Origin: Candidatus Omnitrophota bacterium
GTDB taxonomy: Bacteria > Omnitrophota > Gorgyraeia > VGKH01
Direction of reading: 5' to 3'
Assembly: GCA_016867135.1 (NCBI GenBank)
Contig: VGKH01000004.1
Coordinates: 1-53,083, forward strand
Length of the DNA stretch: 53,083 nucleotides
Part shown: positions 7,749 through 17,226 of the stretch, piece after piece
Position numbering within the stretch: position 1 is the stretch's first letter
How the letters are laid out: each line of letters opens with the position of its first letter
Notes under the pieces: generated by a model
The model's input: only the letters and a program-made list of their open reading frames with translations
Database searches by the model: none
What the model was told of the DNA's origin: nothing
Position numbers and translations under genes: made by a program

Positions 7749-9443
7749 ATGAATAAACAAGACTTAGGGAAAAGAAAAATTGCCTATTTTACCATGGAAG
7801 TGGGTTTTGATCCTAAAATGGCCACATATAGCGGCGGATTAGGGGTCCTGGCAGGAGATACTTTAAAATCCTGCGCGGATTTAGGAGTGTCGCTTATTGC
7901 CGTAACTCTACTTAATGAAAAAGGCTATTTTGCGCAAAAACTGGGCGCAGAAGGCGCCCAAGCAGAGGTTCCTGTAGACTGGCCCAAAGAGGAGTTTTTA
8001 ACGCTTTTGCCGGTACAGGTAAGCGTGAATATTGAAGATAGAGAAGTTAGAATCCGTGTTTGGGAATATATTGTAAAAGGAATCACCGGCGCAACTATCC
8101 CAGTTCATTTTCTGGATACTAACTTGCAGGAAAACTCCGAATACGACCGCGGCCTAACCAGTTTTCTTTACGGAGGCGACCAATGGTATCGCCTTTGTCA
8201 GGAGATAATCCTTGGCATAGGCGGCGTAAGAGCAATTGAGGCCATTGGCTATAAAAATATTGAAAAATACCATATGAACGAAGGCCATGCCAGCCTCTTG
8301 GCTCTGGAATTATTAGAGAGGACAAAAAAAGACGGCGAGCAAGACGTACATAAAAAATATGACCTTGAGTCTGTAAGAAATAAATGCATCTTTACCACGC
8401 ATACTCCCGTAGCTGCCGGGCATGACCGTTTTCCTCTTGATTTTGTAAAGAGAGCCCTGCGCAGCAACTTGCCTTTTGAAATGCCTGATATATTCATCCG
8501 GGATAACGAAATAAACATGACGTGGATTGCTTTGAATCTAAGCAAATATATAAACGGAGTAGCTAAGAAACACGGCGAAGTAACGCGGGAGATGTTTCCC
8601 GGTTATACCATAGATTCCATTACCAACGGTATTCATTTGTTGACCTGGGTGGCTACTTCGTTCAAAAAGCTTTACGATAAATATATCCCCGGATGGCAAT
8701 CAGATTATTTTTCCTTGCGTTACGCCTTGGGTATTCCTAAAGAGGAGATATTTCAGGCGCACTTTGAGGCAAAAAAAGAGCTCATTGATTATGTAAATGC
8801 CCGCGCAGGCGCTGGTATGGACTATGATACTTTTACCATAGGTTTTGCCCGGCGCGTTACGCCTTACAAAAGAGCGGACCTTTTGTTAACTGATATAAAC
8901 CGTTTAGTTGAAATTAATGATAAAGCAGGCAGGATACAAATCGTTTATGCGGGAAAGGCGCATCCTAGGGATGGCGGCGGGAAAGAGTTGATAAAAAAGA
9001 TATTTTCAAGGATTAAAGAGCTTAAACCCAAGATCAAGATCGCGTATCTTGAAAATTATGATATGACACAGGGGAAATTAATTACCAGCGGCGTTGACCT
9101 CTGGTTGAATAATCCCCTCCCGCCGCAGGAGGCATCAGGCACAAGCGGGATGAAGGCCTGTCTTAACGGCGTGCCGAACTTAAGCGTTCTTGATGGTTGG
9201 TGGATAGAGGGGTGTATTGAGAATGTCACCGGCTGGGCGATTGGCACTCTGCAAACTCAGGGCAGAGATAGCGCGCAGGATGCCCGGGATTTATACCAGA
9301 AATTAGAGAAGATAATTCTCCCGATGTTCTATAATGAGAAAGATAAATGGTTTGATATTATGCGGCATGCAATTGCCTTGAACGCCTCATTTTTTAATAC
9401 CCAGAGAATGGTTCAGGAGTATGTGTTAAATGCTTATTTATAA
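7749..9443 (+). CDS. glgP: Alpha-glucan (glycogen/maltodextrin) phosphorylase, short GT35 form
   Basis: Releases glucose 1-phosphate from alpha-1,4-glucan using pyridoxal phosphate. 564 residues, much shorter than the roughly 800 of the rabbit/E. coli type and typical of the short branch. Seen: N-terminal YFTMEVGFDPKMATYSGGLG, the MNEGHASL motif near 175, the phosphate-site region RRVTPYKRADL, and the PLP-lysine motif ASGTSGMKACLNG near 461-473. With the pyruvate kinase next door it forms a glycogen-to-pyruvate pair. Confidence 0.93.
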   Translation: MNKQDLGKRKIAYFTMEVGFDPKMATYSGGLGVLAGDTLKSCADLGVSLIAVTLLNEKGYFAQKLGAEGAQAEVPVDWPKEEFLTLLPVQVSVNIEDREVRIRVWEYIVKGITGATIPVHFLDTNLQENSEYDRGLTSFLYGGDQWYRLCQEIILGIGGVRAIEAIGYKNIEKYHMNEGHASLLALELLERTKKDGEQDVHKKYDLESVRNKCIFTTHTPVAAGHDRFPLDFVKRALRSNLPFEMPDIFIRDNEINMTWIALNLSKYINGVAKKHGEVTREMFPGYTIDSITNGIHLLTWVATSFKKLYDKYIPGWQSDYFSLRYALGIPKEEIFQAHFEAKKELIDYVNARAGAGMDYDTFTIGFARRVTPYKRADLLLTDINRLVEINDKAGRIQIVYAGKAHPRDGGGKELIKKIFSRIKELKPKIKIAYLENYDMTQGKLITSGVDLWLNNPLPPQEASGTSGMKACLNGVPNLSVLDGWWIEGCIENVTGWAIGTLQTQGRDSAQDARDLYQKLEKIILPMFYNEKDKWFDIMRHAIALNASFFNTQRMVQEYVLNAYL

Positions 9444-9513
9444 ACCCAGTTAGAAATAGTCCCGACGGCTGTCGGGATGTTAATATTGAAACTGGAGAGA
9501 TTTCTGACGGGGT
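9444..9513. repeat. Imperfect inverted repeat with inner hairpin
   Basis: Outer arms ACCCAGTTAGAAAT (9444-9457) and ATTTCTGACGGGGT (9500-9513) pair at 12 of 14 positions and enclose a perfect hairpin CCCGAC/GTCGGG (9461-9476). The shape suggests a small palindromic repeat inserted between glgP and pyk. Confidence 0.5.
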
Positions 9514-9542
9514 AAATAAGCTAGGCGCTTTGAAAGGATTAT

Positions 9543-10562
9543 GTGGTTAAGACTAAGATAATCTGCACGCTTGGGCCCGCGTCATCAAGCGAGACTATAA
9601 TTAGGAAAATGATGCTTGCGGGCATGGATGTCGCCCGCCTGAACTTCTCTCACGGTAAACTGCAGGAACTGGTTCATAGAATAGGCCTTATCCGGATTTT
9701 GAACGCCAAATACCGCAGGCGCATCAATCTTCTTGGCGATCTTCAAGGCCATCGAATAAGGATAGGCGAACTCGCCGCTCCATTAGAGATTAGAAAGCGC
9801 CAGATAGTTTGGCTCATCCAGCAAAAGATAAAAGGCGAAGATGGAAATATACCTTTTGATTACCGGGGATCGTTGCGCAGTATTAAGAACGGCCATCAAA
9901 TATTCATAGACGATGGCAATATCGCTTTAGAGGTAATTGGTCGGTCTAGGCACAGCCTGAAGACCAGAGTTATAGCCGGCGGCCTATTAAAGAAACACAA
10001 GGGCGTAAATATCCCGCAGGCAAGGCTTGAATTCGGCGGTATCAGCCTGAAGGATATACAGGATATATCTTTTTGCGAAGAGCATGGCGTGGAATACATC
10101 GCTCAGTCCTTTGTGCGCACGAAAAAGGATATTTTAGATGTAAGAAAATTGCTAAAGCCAGGCTCGCAGTGCCGTGTTATCGCTAAGATCGAGTGCAGAG
10201 AAGGAATAAAGAATATCGATGAGATAATTAGGGTTTCCGACGGTATTATGATCGCGCGCGGGGATATGGGAGTGTCGCTGCCAATCTATGAAATTCCCAT
10301 TATTCAGAAGATGGTCATAAAAAAATGTAACCGCGCCAAGAAATTTGTGGTTACCGCGACGCAGATGCTTGAGAGTATGGTTGAAAACCTTCGTCCTAAT
10401 CGCGCAGAGGTAACAGACGTAGCTAACGCCATAATTGACGGCACTGATTTTGTCATGCTTTCGGCAGAATCAGCCGCGGGAAAATACCCCGTTGAGGCGG
10501 TTACCATGATGAATAATATAATAAAGTTTACGGAGAGATATCTAAACAAATCAGTTTTATAA
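9543..10562 (+). CDS. pyk: Pyruvate kinase lacking the C-terminal regulatory domain
   Basis: Makes pyruvate and ATP from phosphoenolpyruvate. 339 residues against about 470 in the full enzyme: the A domain ([20 protein letters not shown]), B domain (about 70-155) and the active-site motif [11 protein letters not shown] are present, as is [10 protein letters not shown], but the sequence stops at FTERYL, just where the C-terminal allosteric domain should begin. GTG start at 9543 with AAAGGA upstream; the ATG at 9541 is in another frame. The Lys/Arg/Asp catalytic set looks intact, so it is probably active without allosteric control by sugar phosphates. Confidence 0.9.
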   Translation: MVKTKIICTLGPASSSETIIRKMMLAGMDVARLNFSHGKLQELVHRIGLIRILNAKYRRRINLLGDLQGHRIRIGELAAPLEIRKRQIVWLIQQKIKGEDGNIPFDYRGSLRSIKNGHQIFIDDGNIALEVIGRSRHSLKTRVIAGGLLKKHKGVNIPQARLEFGGISLKDIQDISFCEEHGVEYIAQSFVRTKKDILDVRKLLKPGSQCRVIAKIECREGIKNIDEIIRVSDGIMIARGDMGVSLPIYEIPIIQKMVIKKCNRAKKFVVTATQMLESMVENLRPNRAEVTDVANAIIDGTDFVMLSAESAAGKYPVEAVTMMNNIIKFTERYLNKSVL

Positions 10563-10591
10563 CCTTCAGATTTAACTATGGACAGGGAAAA

Positions 10592-13306
10592 ATGATAAAA
10601 TTAGAATGGTATCAGCAAACAATAGAAGAAGTTTTTTCGCATCTTCAAACGAGTAGAGCCGGGCTTGCCGATCAAGAGGCGAAGGCAAGGCTGGATAAAT
10701 ATGGTTTGAATCAGTTGTTGTCAAAAAAGAAGGAAAGCAGGCTGTTAATTTTTATTAAGCAATTCAAAAGCCCGCTTATATATATTCTTTTATTCGCCGC
10801 TTTGGTTTCATTGTTTGTCGGTAAGACCACCAATGCCTTAGTTATACTTTTTGTGTTGGGCTCTAACGCGGTAATGGGTTTTATACAGGAATCAAGGGCG
10901 CAAAGCACCATGGATTCACTTAAGGAGTTATCATCGCCAAAGGCTAAAATAATTCGTTCGGGCGAGATAAAGGAGATACCCACAAAGGAAATTGTCCCGG
11001 GAGATATAGTTTTAGTGGAGTCGGGGAGCAAGGTTCCAGCGGATGCGCGGGTTATTGAATCTGTAAGACTGCAGGTTGATGAATCCGCTCTTACCGGTGA
11101 ATCACAGTCGGTATATAAGGTTGTCGATTCAATTAAGCTGGAAACCACGGTCGCCGATAGATTAAATATGCTTTTTGCCGGGACGGTTATTGCTTCAGGC
11201 CGGGGCAAAGCCGTGGTTGTCTCTACTGGGATGGACACGGAGATCGGCAAAATAGCCACCATTATTCAATCGGCGCCGGAAGTCAAAACTCCATTTCAAC
11301 TTCGCATGGAGGCTTTTGGCAAGATTATCATTTTTATAGTGTTGGCGCAGGTGACTTTTGCGTTTTTAGTAGGTTGGTTTATCAGGCGCCTACCGTTTTA
11401 TGAAATATTCATGGTTGTTTTAAGCCAGACCGTTTCTTCTATTCCTGAAGGCCTGCCCGTGGCAGTAACAGTGGCTTTGGCTGTGGGTATGCAGAGAATG
11501 GCAAAAAGAAAAGCATTCGTTAGAAAACTTGCGGCGGTGGAGGGGCTGGGCAGCGCTACTTTTATCTGTAGCGATAAAACCGGGACCCTCACGCAGAATG
11601 AGATGACCTCCCGACGCATAGCCACGATGGACCAAATAATAGAAATAACCGGAGCAGGATATGATACCCAAGGTGAATTCTTAATTGACGGCAATAAGAT
11701 AGAGCCGCTCAAGAATAGAGAGATAGAGTTGCTGCTTACGGTAGCCTCTCTTTGCAATAATGCTCAATGGAAAACGAGCAGGGATAATAACAGTAGGTTA
11801 GAAACTTCAGGAGATCCCACTGAAATTGCGTATCTGGCGGCGGCAGTTAAATCAGGGATTAATTTAGAAGAACTTAACGCGCGATTTCCTCGGATTGACG
11901 AGATTCCTTTTGAATCCCATATCCAGATGATGGCAACTAAGCATAAGGGCGGCGATAATAAAAAGATGATATGCGTTAAGGGCGCTCCGGAAAAGATTGT
12001 AGAAATATGCGGTTATTATCTTAAAGACGGCAAAGTAACGGAATTAACAGATCCTTTGCGCGAAGAAATATTATTAAGCTCGGAGAGAATGGCAAAGGAT
12101 GCGCTCAGGGTTTTGGTTTTCGGTTTTAGCGAAGATGATAATGCACAGAGCGGTAAATTTGATTGGGATTTTTTAAAAAGAAAAATAATTTTTACTGGTT
12201 TAATCGGGAATATTGACCCGCCGCGGCAGGAAGCCAAAAAGGCAATTGGGATATGTAAAAACGCAGGCATCAAGATAATTATGATTACCGGAGACCATTT
12301 ATCCACCGCTGAAGCGGTGGCGCTCGAATTGGGAATAAGAGAAAAAGGAGACGAAGGCATTGTCGGAGATTTATTAAACCATATGACCGACGAGGAATTA
12401 GATGGCGCGGTAAAGAATTTTACGGTCTTTGCCAGAATCGAGCCAAAACATAAGTATCGGATTGTCAAGGCGCTGCAGAGGCAGAATGAAGTAGTGGCAA
12501 TGACTGGCGACGGAGTAAACGACGCTCCGGCTTTAGCGGCGGCAGATATCGGCGTGGCGATGGGTATTACAGGTACGGACGTGGCTAAGGAATCGAGCAG
12601 CATGGTTATTGCCGATGATAATTTTGCCACTATTGTGGATGCGATTGAAGAAGGCCGAGGCATAACCGCTAATATGCGTAAGACAATACTCTATCTACTT
12701 TGTTCCAGCACCACTGAGATTTTGGTTTTAATAAGTACCTTGGCAATAGGTGCGCCTTTGCCGTTATTTGCCTTACAGATTTTATGGATAAATCTTATTA
12801 CGGATGGGGCTCTTACGGTTAACTTAATTATGGAGCCAAAAGAAGATGTAATGAGTCATCCTCCGGACAAGAAAAAAGAGCCTTTATTAACTAAGAGACT
12901 AATAAAATTGCTGTTGTTCCGCGCCCCCATTATGGCGGCGGGAATAGTCGGTCTTTTTATTTATGAAATAAACAGAGGTATGCCTTTAGTCTATTGCCGT
13001 AGCGTTGCCTTTACAACCCTAGCAGTCACGCAATGGCTAAACGGGGTTAACTGCCGTTCCGATACAAAGTCTATCTTTAAAATTCCGTTTTTAGGCAATA
13101 AATATTTACTTTTCGGCCTGGCATTGGCAATAATCCTGCAACTAGCGGTTCTTTATATGCCTTTTCTTCAGAATATCTTTTCTACTGTTATGCTTAGCCT
13201 GACAGACTGGGTTAAAATTATAATAGTGGGCAGCATCGTATTCTGGTTAGAAGAGATAAGGAAATTTATAGCTAATGTCCGTCTCTCTACGGCGGACAAA
13301 AAGTAA
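10592..13306 (+). CDS. P2A-type cation-transporting ATPase (Ca2+ pump-like)
   Basis: 904 residues, full length. Order: cation ATPase N-terminal domain (1-75), TM pair, actuator domain with DESALTGES (near 170), TM3-4 with the PEGL ion-binding motif (SSIPEGLPVAV), phosphorylation site DKTGTLT (Asp near 329), nucleotide-binding domain with KGAPE, hinge TGDGVNDAPAL, and six C-terminal TM segments. Matches SERCA/PMCA-like bacterial pumps; Mn2+ or Na+/K+ transport cannot be excluded. The ribosome site AGGGA lies before the ATG. Confidence 0.92.
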   Translation: MIKLEWYQQTIEEVFSHLQTSRAGLADQEAKARLDKYGLNQLLSKKKESRLLIFIKQFKSPLIYILLFAALVSLFVGKTTNALVILFVLGSNAVMGFIQESRAQSTMDSLKELSSPKAKIIRSGEIKEIPTKEIVPGDIVLVESGSKVPADARVIESVRLQVDESALTGESQSVYKVVDSIKLETTVADRLNMLFAGTVIASGRGKAVVVSTGMDTEIGKIATIIQSAPEVKTPFQLRMEAFGKIIIFIVLAQVTFAFLVGWFIRRLPFYEIFMVVLSQTVSSIPEGLPVAVTVALAVGMQRMAKRKAFVRKLAAVEGLGSATFICSDKTGTLTQNEMTSRRIATMDQIIEITGAGYDTQGEFLIDGNKIEPLKNREIELLLTVASLCNNAQWKTSRDNNSRLETSGDPTEIAYLAAAVKSGINLEELNARFPRIDEIPFESHIQMMATKHKGGDNKKMICVKGAPEKIVEICGYYLKDGKVTELTDPLREEILLSSERMAKDALRVLVFGFSEDDNAQSGKFDWDFLKRKIIFTGLIGNIDPPRQEAKKAIGICKNAGIKIIMITGDHLSTAEAVALELGIREKGDEGIVGDLLNHMTDEELDGAVKNFTVFARIEPKHKYRIVKALQRQNEVVAMTGDGVNDAPALAAADIGVAMGITGTDVAKESSSMVIADDNFATIVDAIEEGRGITANMRKTILYLLCSSTTEILVLISTLAIGAPLPLFALQILWINLITDGALTVNLIMEPKEDVMSHPPDKKKEPLLTKRLIKLLLFRAPIMAAGIVGLFIYEINRGMPLVYCRSVAFTTLAVTQWLNGVNCRSDTKSIFKIPFLGNKYLLFGLALAIILQLAVLYMPFLQNIFSTVMLSLTDWVKIIIVGSIVFWLEEIRKFIANVRLSTADKK

Positions 13307-13680
13307 CGTTTTATTTCTCCAATAGTTACACAATTCCCGGCCAAGAAATAAGGGACAAATAAGACACTTCGATCCTTCAATTTCACTTCCCTCGCTTTGC
13401 TCGGGATGGTTCGACTTCGCTCACCATTGTCCTGAGCAAACTAAGTGCGTCGAAGGACAATTTTTGCGCCTTTACGTCGCTGATATCTGCCAGAAATTGC
13501 CGATCTAAATCTCAATAATTATTGTAATAGGGCTAATATTCGGTATAATTTACTTAGCAATTTTAGATGGCTTTACTTTTCTCAGCGTTGATAGGGGAGT
13601 GGTTCGACTTGGTTCGAACCATCCTGAGCGAGCGAGGTGAGTCAATTTATTTATAACCGAGCGAGTCGAAGGACCAATTA
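13307..13680. repeat. Noncoding gap with dispersed TCGAAGGA-type palindromes
   Basis: No gene seen. The stretch holds fragments of a dispersed repeat: TTCCCTCGCTTTGCTCGGGA (13387-13406, also at 46748-46767), GTCGAAGGAC near 13450 and GTCGAAGGACC near 13667, with CCTGAGC next to each. A related copy (CCTGAGCGAAGTCGAAGGA) is in the gdhA leader near 26501. Such repeats form hairpins and probably move or spread. Confidence 0.65.
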
Positions 13681-13747
13681 ATCCTATCTCTTTGGCAAAT
13701 TAGATAGGATAAAAGCCCTGATTAGAACAGCTAATCAGGGCTTTTTT
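13681..13747 (+). terminator. Double hairpin intrinsic terminator
   Basis: ATCCTATCT/AGATAGGAT (13681-13689 with 13702-13710), then a perfect 15-bp stem (13711-13725 with 13731-13745, loop AACAG) ending in a T tract. Confidence 0.88.
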
Positions 13748-13791
13748 ATGTGTTTAGGTTTTTTGTATATTCCGCCAAAAGGACATTTCAT

Positions 13792-13897
13792 TTGACAGGA
13801 AGCCAAAGTATGATATAATAAAACTGGAGTTAGCAAAGAAAAGAGATTAGAAGTCATATGCCGGAAGGTTAAGATTCCTAACCTTGCGGCTTTTTTT
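13792..13897 (+). promoter_or_regulatory. Strong promoter followed by a leader terminator (attenuator candidate)
   Basis: TTGACA (13792-13797), 16 bases, TATAAT (13814-13819). About 35 bases past the likely start is hairpin GCCGGAAGGTTA/TAACCTTGCGGC (13860-13871 with 13879-13890, one G-G mismatch) and seven Ts. The gene begins 31 bases later, so the terminator sits in its leader. Either an attenuator or a short independent RNA. Confidence 0.6.
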
Positions 13898-13928
13898 GGG
13901 TCTAAAGAAGGTTTCCCACTCCAAAACT

Positions 13929-15245
13929 ATGAAAATAATACTTATTGAACCCAGGGCAACAGAGGCAAATGTATATAGTAAAATGCATATGCCGCTTTTG
14001 GGCCCGGTATATTTAGGGACTATCCTCAAGAACGCAGGGCACTCGGTTCGTATCTACAATGAGAATATATACACACCGGATTATTCTAAGTTGGATGTTG
14101 ACCTTGTTGGTATTTCGATTTTGACCAATACAGCCAAAAGGGGATACGATATAGCCAGGAAATTTCCCAAGGAAAAGGTAATTATGGGTGGAGTTCATGC
14201 CAGTCTTCTGCCGGAAGAGTCATTGGATTTTGCTAGGCAGGTGGTTGTGGGCGAAGCCGAAGAAGTCATTGTTGATATCGCCGAAGGCAGGATCAAAGAT
14301 GCTATTGTCTACGGTAAGCGAGTCGAGGATTTAGATACTTTGCCGCATCCGGATTTTTCTTTAATCCAAAGATATAAATTTCCCGCTTCCGTCACTCCGA
14401 TATCTACTTCGCGAGGTTGTCCATTTGATTGCAGTTTTTGTTCAGTGACTAAACTATTTGGCCGCGAATACCGCTTCCGTAGTCCGGAAAAGATATTAGA
14501 AGAGCTGCATTCCCGCGATACAAAGAATTTTTTCTTCTGCGACGATAATTTTACCGCTCATCCAAAGAGGACGCGGGATCTTTTGGGTCTAATGCTAAAG
14601 AATAGAATCAGCAAGTGGACATGCCAGGTGCGTACCGATGCGGCAAAAGACGAAGAACTGCTTAATCTTATGGCAAAGGCCGGTTGCGGTGTTGTCTGCG
14701 TGGGTTTTGAATCTGTTAATAGCAAAACGCTTCAGGCCTATCAAAAGAGACAGACTGTTAGCGATATCATTAATGCCATCCGTTCTTTTCACAAAAAGAA
14801 GATTAAAATTCATGGGATGTTTGTTTTGGGTGGCGATGACGATAATAAAAGTACTATATGGGAGACGGTTAAGTTTGCGATTAAACAGAGGATAGATACC
14901 ATTCAGATGATGATTCTTACACCGCTCCCCGGCACAAAGGTATACGATGAGCTGCAGAAGCAAAAAAGGATTTTTAGCAGGGATTGGAATCTTTATGATG
15001 GCCAGCATATTGTTTTTTCCCCGAAATTATTGTCAGCCAGAGAACTGCAGGTAAATGTAATGAAAGCCTACGAGAGATTTTACTCTTTGTACAGATCGTT
15101 TTTTCTGCTTTTGCGTTTTCGTTTCAGAAATGGGGCTTTTCGCCTCATGGGTCATTACTTGATAAAAAAATGGTTAGAGCGTAATCATAAAATGTCTTGG
15201 TTGCCGCATCCTCAAATAGTTCCAGGGCAAGAGAGGCTCGCATGA
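13929..15245 (+). CDS. B12-binding radical SAM protein
   Basis: About 438 residues. N-terminal Rossmann-like cobalamin-binding domain (about 1-130, with GPVYLGTILKNAGH) then a radical SAM core with the CX3CX2C cluster motif CPFDCSFC (near 163-170), FCDDNF and a TIM-barrel body. Family members do methylations, ring closures and other radical reactions; substrate unknown. The start at 13929 was chosen because the upstream in-frame ATG (13884) lies within the terminator hairpin. Stop and next start overlap as ATGA, so the small Cys-rich protein downstream is translationally coupled. Confidence 0.9.
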   Translation: MKIILIEPRATEANVYSKMHMPLLGPVYLGTILKNAGHSVRIYNENIYTPDYSKLDVDLVGISILTNTAKRGYDIARKFPKEKVIMGGVHASLLPEESLDFARQVVVGEAEEVIVDIAEGRIKDAIVYGKRVEDLDTLPHPDFSLIQRYKFPASVTPISTSRGCPFDCSFCSVTKLFGREYRFRSPEKILEELHSRDTKNFFFCDDNFTAHPKRTRDLLGLMLKNRISKWTCQVRTDAAKDEELLNLMAKAGCGVVCVGFESVNSKTLQAYQKRQTVSDIINAIRSFHKKKIKIHGMFVLGGDDDNKSTIWETVKFAIKQRIDTIQMMILTPLPGTKVYDELQKQKRIFSRDWNLYDGQHIVFSPKLLSARELQVNVMKAYERFYSLYRSFFLLLRFRFRNGAFRLMGHYLIKKWLERNHKMSWLPHPQIVPGQERLA

Positions 15246-15385
15246 AGAAAGTAAAGACTTCCTGCAAGGGGAGAAAATGTAAATATCCATTTTGTAAAGC
15301 ACTCCTTAGTATTTATAACCACGGCCTATATTGCCATATACATACCGGAATGTTATTGGAAAAAGGCAAATTAAAACCAGCGTAA
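15242..15385 (+). CDS. Small Cys/His-rich, probably zinc-binding protein
   Basis: 47 residues, basic, unrecognised. Cys8, Cys13, Cys18 and Cys31 with His27, His32 and His34 suggest a small zinc knuckle. The ATG overlaps the radical SAM stop (ATGA) and has GAGAGG upstream, so the two are co-translated. A terminator follows 20 bases after the stop. It may be a partner of the radical SAM protein; no direct evidence. Confidence 0.7.
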   Translation: MKKVKTSCKGRKCKYPFCKALLSIYNHGLYCHIHTGMLLEKGKLKPA

Positions 15386-15404
15386 TTGCAAGATAGGATA
15401 ATTT

Positions 15405-15451
15405 ACCCTCCGTAACAAAATGTTGCGGAGGGTTTTTGTTTAGGGTAGAAT
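15405..15451 (+). promoter_or_regulatory. Fused terminator-promoter module upstream of the COG0701 permease
   Basis: Terminator stem ACCCTCCGTAAC/GTTGCGGAGGGT (15405-15416 with 15422-15433, one G-T pair), then TTTTTG. The -35 box TTGCGG (15423-15428) is inside the 3' arm, the T tract is in the spacer, and -10 TAGAAT (15446-15451) follows at 17 bases. The ATG is only 10 bases past the -10 box. Confidence 0.7.
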
Positions 15452-15461
15452 ATAAAAACAT

Positions 15462-16433
15462 ATGAACGTTTTTTATCCGATTCAAATACTTTCAGATTGG
15501 TTAACATTTCAAGTTTTCTCCATTCCTCAGGATACATTGCTTGCTACTGCGGTGAACTTCTTTATATTTGATACGATAAAGATTTTTCTTTTACTTATCG
15601 TGATAATCTTTTGCGTATCGATTATCCGTTCATTCTTACCCCCGGTGAAAATAAAAAACATGCTTTCCCATAAAACAACTTATATTGGCAATATCTTGGC
15701 AGGATTATTTGGTATCATTACGCCATTTTGTACCTGTAGCGCCATTCCGTTATTCCTGGGTTTTCTGGAGGCAGGCGTGCCTTTAGGCGTGACATTTTCT
15801 TTCCTGGTTTCTTCTCCTATGATTAACGAAGTGGCATTGATTTTACTCTTTGGAATATTCGGCTTAAAAATAGCATTATTGTATATTATAAGCGGGCTTA
15901 TCATTGCAATAGTATCGGGGATGATCATCGGGAAGTTAAAAATGGAAGGCTTAGTTGAACATATTGCTTATAGCAAGTCATTTACGGCTTCACAGTCCTT
16001 AAATGTTGTGTGGAGCTGGCCATACAGGATTAGATATGCTAGAGAATATACCGCGACAATAATCAAAAATATTTGGCTCTATATCATTATCGCTATCGGA
16101 ATAGGCGCCTGGATTCACGGTTACGTGCCCAGCGATTTTCTAGCCAGATACGCCGGTGCAGATAAATGGTATGCTGTGCCAGTGGCTACTCTTATCGGTA
16201 TTCCACTTTATTCTAATGCTGCAGGCGTTATTCCTCTGGTAAGCGTTTTGACTGAAAAAGGCGTTAGTTTGGGTACAACTTTAGCTTTTATGATGGCAGT
16301 AACCGCGCTTTCCCTCCCGGAATTTATGATTTTAAGAAAAGTCATGAAAATAAGATTGCTGGCGATATTCGCCAGCATCGTGGGAGCCGGGATTATTTTT
16401 ACTGGCTATTTGTTTAATTATATTATAAAATAG
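15462..16433 (+). CDS. Predicted permease, COG0701/ArsP-like
   Basis: 323 residues, 8 or so TM segments in two inverted halves. The first half carries the family hallmark PFCTCSAIP and the second GIPLYSNAAGVIPL. Relatives export arsenicals, other metal(loid)s or thiol compounds. No ars regulator or ArsC is nearby. It appears to start at, or a few bases from, the mRNA 5' end. A second family member with a YHS domain lies at 24303-25469. Confidence 0.88.
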   Translation: MNVFYPIQILSDWLTFQVFSIPQDTLLATAVNFFIFDTIKIFLLLIVIIFCVSIIRSFLPPVKIKNMLSHKTTYIGNILAGLFGIITPFCTCSAIPLFLGFLEAGVPLGVTFSFLVSSPMINEVALILLFGIFGLKIALLYIISGLIIAIVSGMIIGKLKMEGLVEHIAYSKSFTASQSLNVVWSWPYRIRYAREYTATIIKNIWLYIIIAIGIGAWIHGYVPSDFLARYAGADKWYAVPVATLIGIPLYSNAAGVIPLVSVLTEKGVSLGTTLAFMMAVTALSLPEFMILRKVMKIRLLAIFASIVGAGIIFTGYLFNYIIK

Positions 16434-16454
16434 AATTGTAGAAAGGAGGTTCTT

Positions 16455-16736
16455 ATGAAGAAGAGGGGTATATATATTTTATGGATAATCTTGCTGATAG
16501 TATTTTTGCTTCTAATGATAAAGATAATGCCGGGTTGTAATCAAAAGACTTCCTGCGTAAGAGAAGGGTTCGAAGTAATTCATGTCCCTACAATTGTTCC
16601 GCAACAGAAGCCATCAAAAACCCGGATCATAGAAAGAAGAATTAATAGCGGCAACGCGGGTTATTTTGTCCTCGACAAAGAATATGTATATTTTGGAATA
16701 AGCAAAACTATTAGCGAGGAAATACCTGTAAGATAA
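16455..16736 (+). CDS. Small membrane-anchored protein, unknown
   Basis: 93 residues. A single N-terminal TM segment (about 5-25) ends at PGC, followed by a basic polar tail with two further Cys in its first half (CNQKTSC). Could be a lipoprotein but the charge and spacing are not typical. Strong AAAGGAGG ribosome site. It follows the permease by 21 bases and is probably co-transcribed. Confidence 0.6.
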   Translation: MKKRGIYILWIILLIVFLLLMIKIMPGCNQKTSCVREGFEVIHVPTIVPQQKPSKTRIIERRINSGNAGYFVLDKEYVYFGISKTISEEIPVR

Positions 16737-16773
16737 CGTAGTAGCTAATTTATAAACGAAAGAGGAGGTGGAT

Positions 16774-17097
16774 GTGTCAATTATCAAAGAATTCAAGGAG
16801 TTCGCGGTAAAGGGTAATGCGGTAGATATGGCAGTAGGTATTATCATCGGAGCTTCATTCGGTAAAATTGTCAGCTCCATGGTAAACGACGTAATTATGC
16901 CGCCGATAGGATTGTTGCTCGGAGGTGTCGATTTTAAGAATCTAAAAGTTATTCTTAAGGCAGCGACCGTTGACGCGCCAGCAGTTACACTAAATTACGG
17001 CCAATTCATCAACACCGTGCTTGATTTTCTTATTGTGGCATTCTCGATTTTTCTAGTGGTAAAAGGTATTAACACTTTAAAGAAGGCAAAGACATAA
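16774..17097 (+). CDS. mscL: Large-conductance mechanosensitive channel MscL, short C-terminus
   Basis: Opens under membrane tension to release solutes during hypo-osmotic shock. 108 residues from the GTG at 16774, which sits 5 bases after GAGGAGG and matches the usual [11 protein letters not shown]-terminus; a GTG two codons earlier overlaps the ribosome site. TM1 ([20 protein letters not shown]) and TM2 are intact. The C-terminal helix bundle found in most MscL proteins is absent, the protein ending after INTLKKAKT. Such truncated channels are generally still functional. Confidence 0.93.
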   Translation: MSIIKEFKEFAVKGNAVDMAVGIIIGASFGKIVSSMVNDVIMPPIGLLLGGVDFKNLKVILKAATVDAPAVTLNYGQFINTVLDFLIVAFSIFLVVKGINTLKKAKT

Positions 17098-17120
17098 ATA
17101 GTTTTTTAAGCATTTTCTTA

Positions 17121-17170
17121 AACCCCTTGTAACAAAATAGGTTGCAAGGGGTTTTTATTTCAAGTATAAT
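17121..17170 (+). promoter_or_regulatory. Fused terminator-promoter module after mscL
   Basis: Stem AACCCCTTG/CAAGGGGTT (17121-17129 with 17145-17153) plus TAAC/GTTG, then TTTTTATTT. -35 TTGCAA (17142-17147) overlaps the 3' arm, 17-base spacer, -10 TATAAT (17165-17170). Same loop (AACAAAAT) and same plan as 15405-15451. Confidence 0.75.
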
Positions 17171-17226
17171 AAACCAAGGTAGTTAGAGAATCTAAGTCAA
17201 GTTCGATTTTATTAACAGGAGGGATA

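Noticed and set aside
13307-13680. CRISPR array
   Set aside because: The repeats are few, irregular in spacing and palindromic, with no cas genes nearby. No array was seen anywhere in the window.
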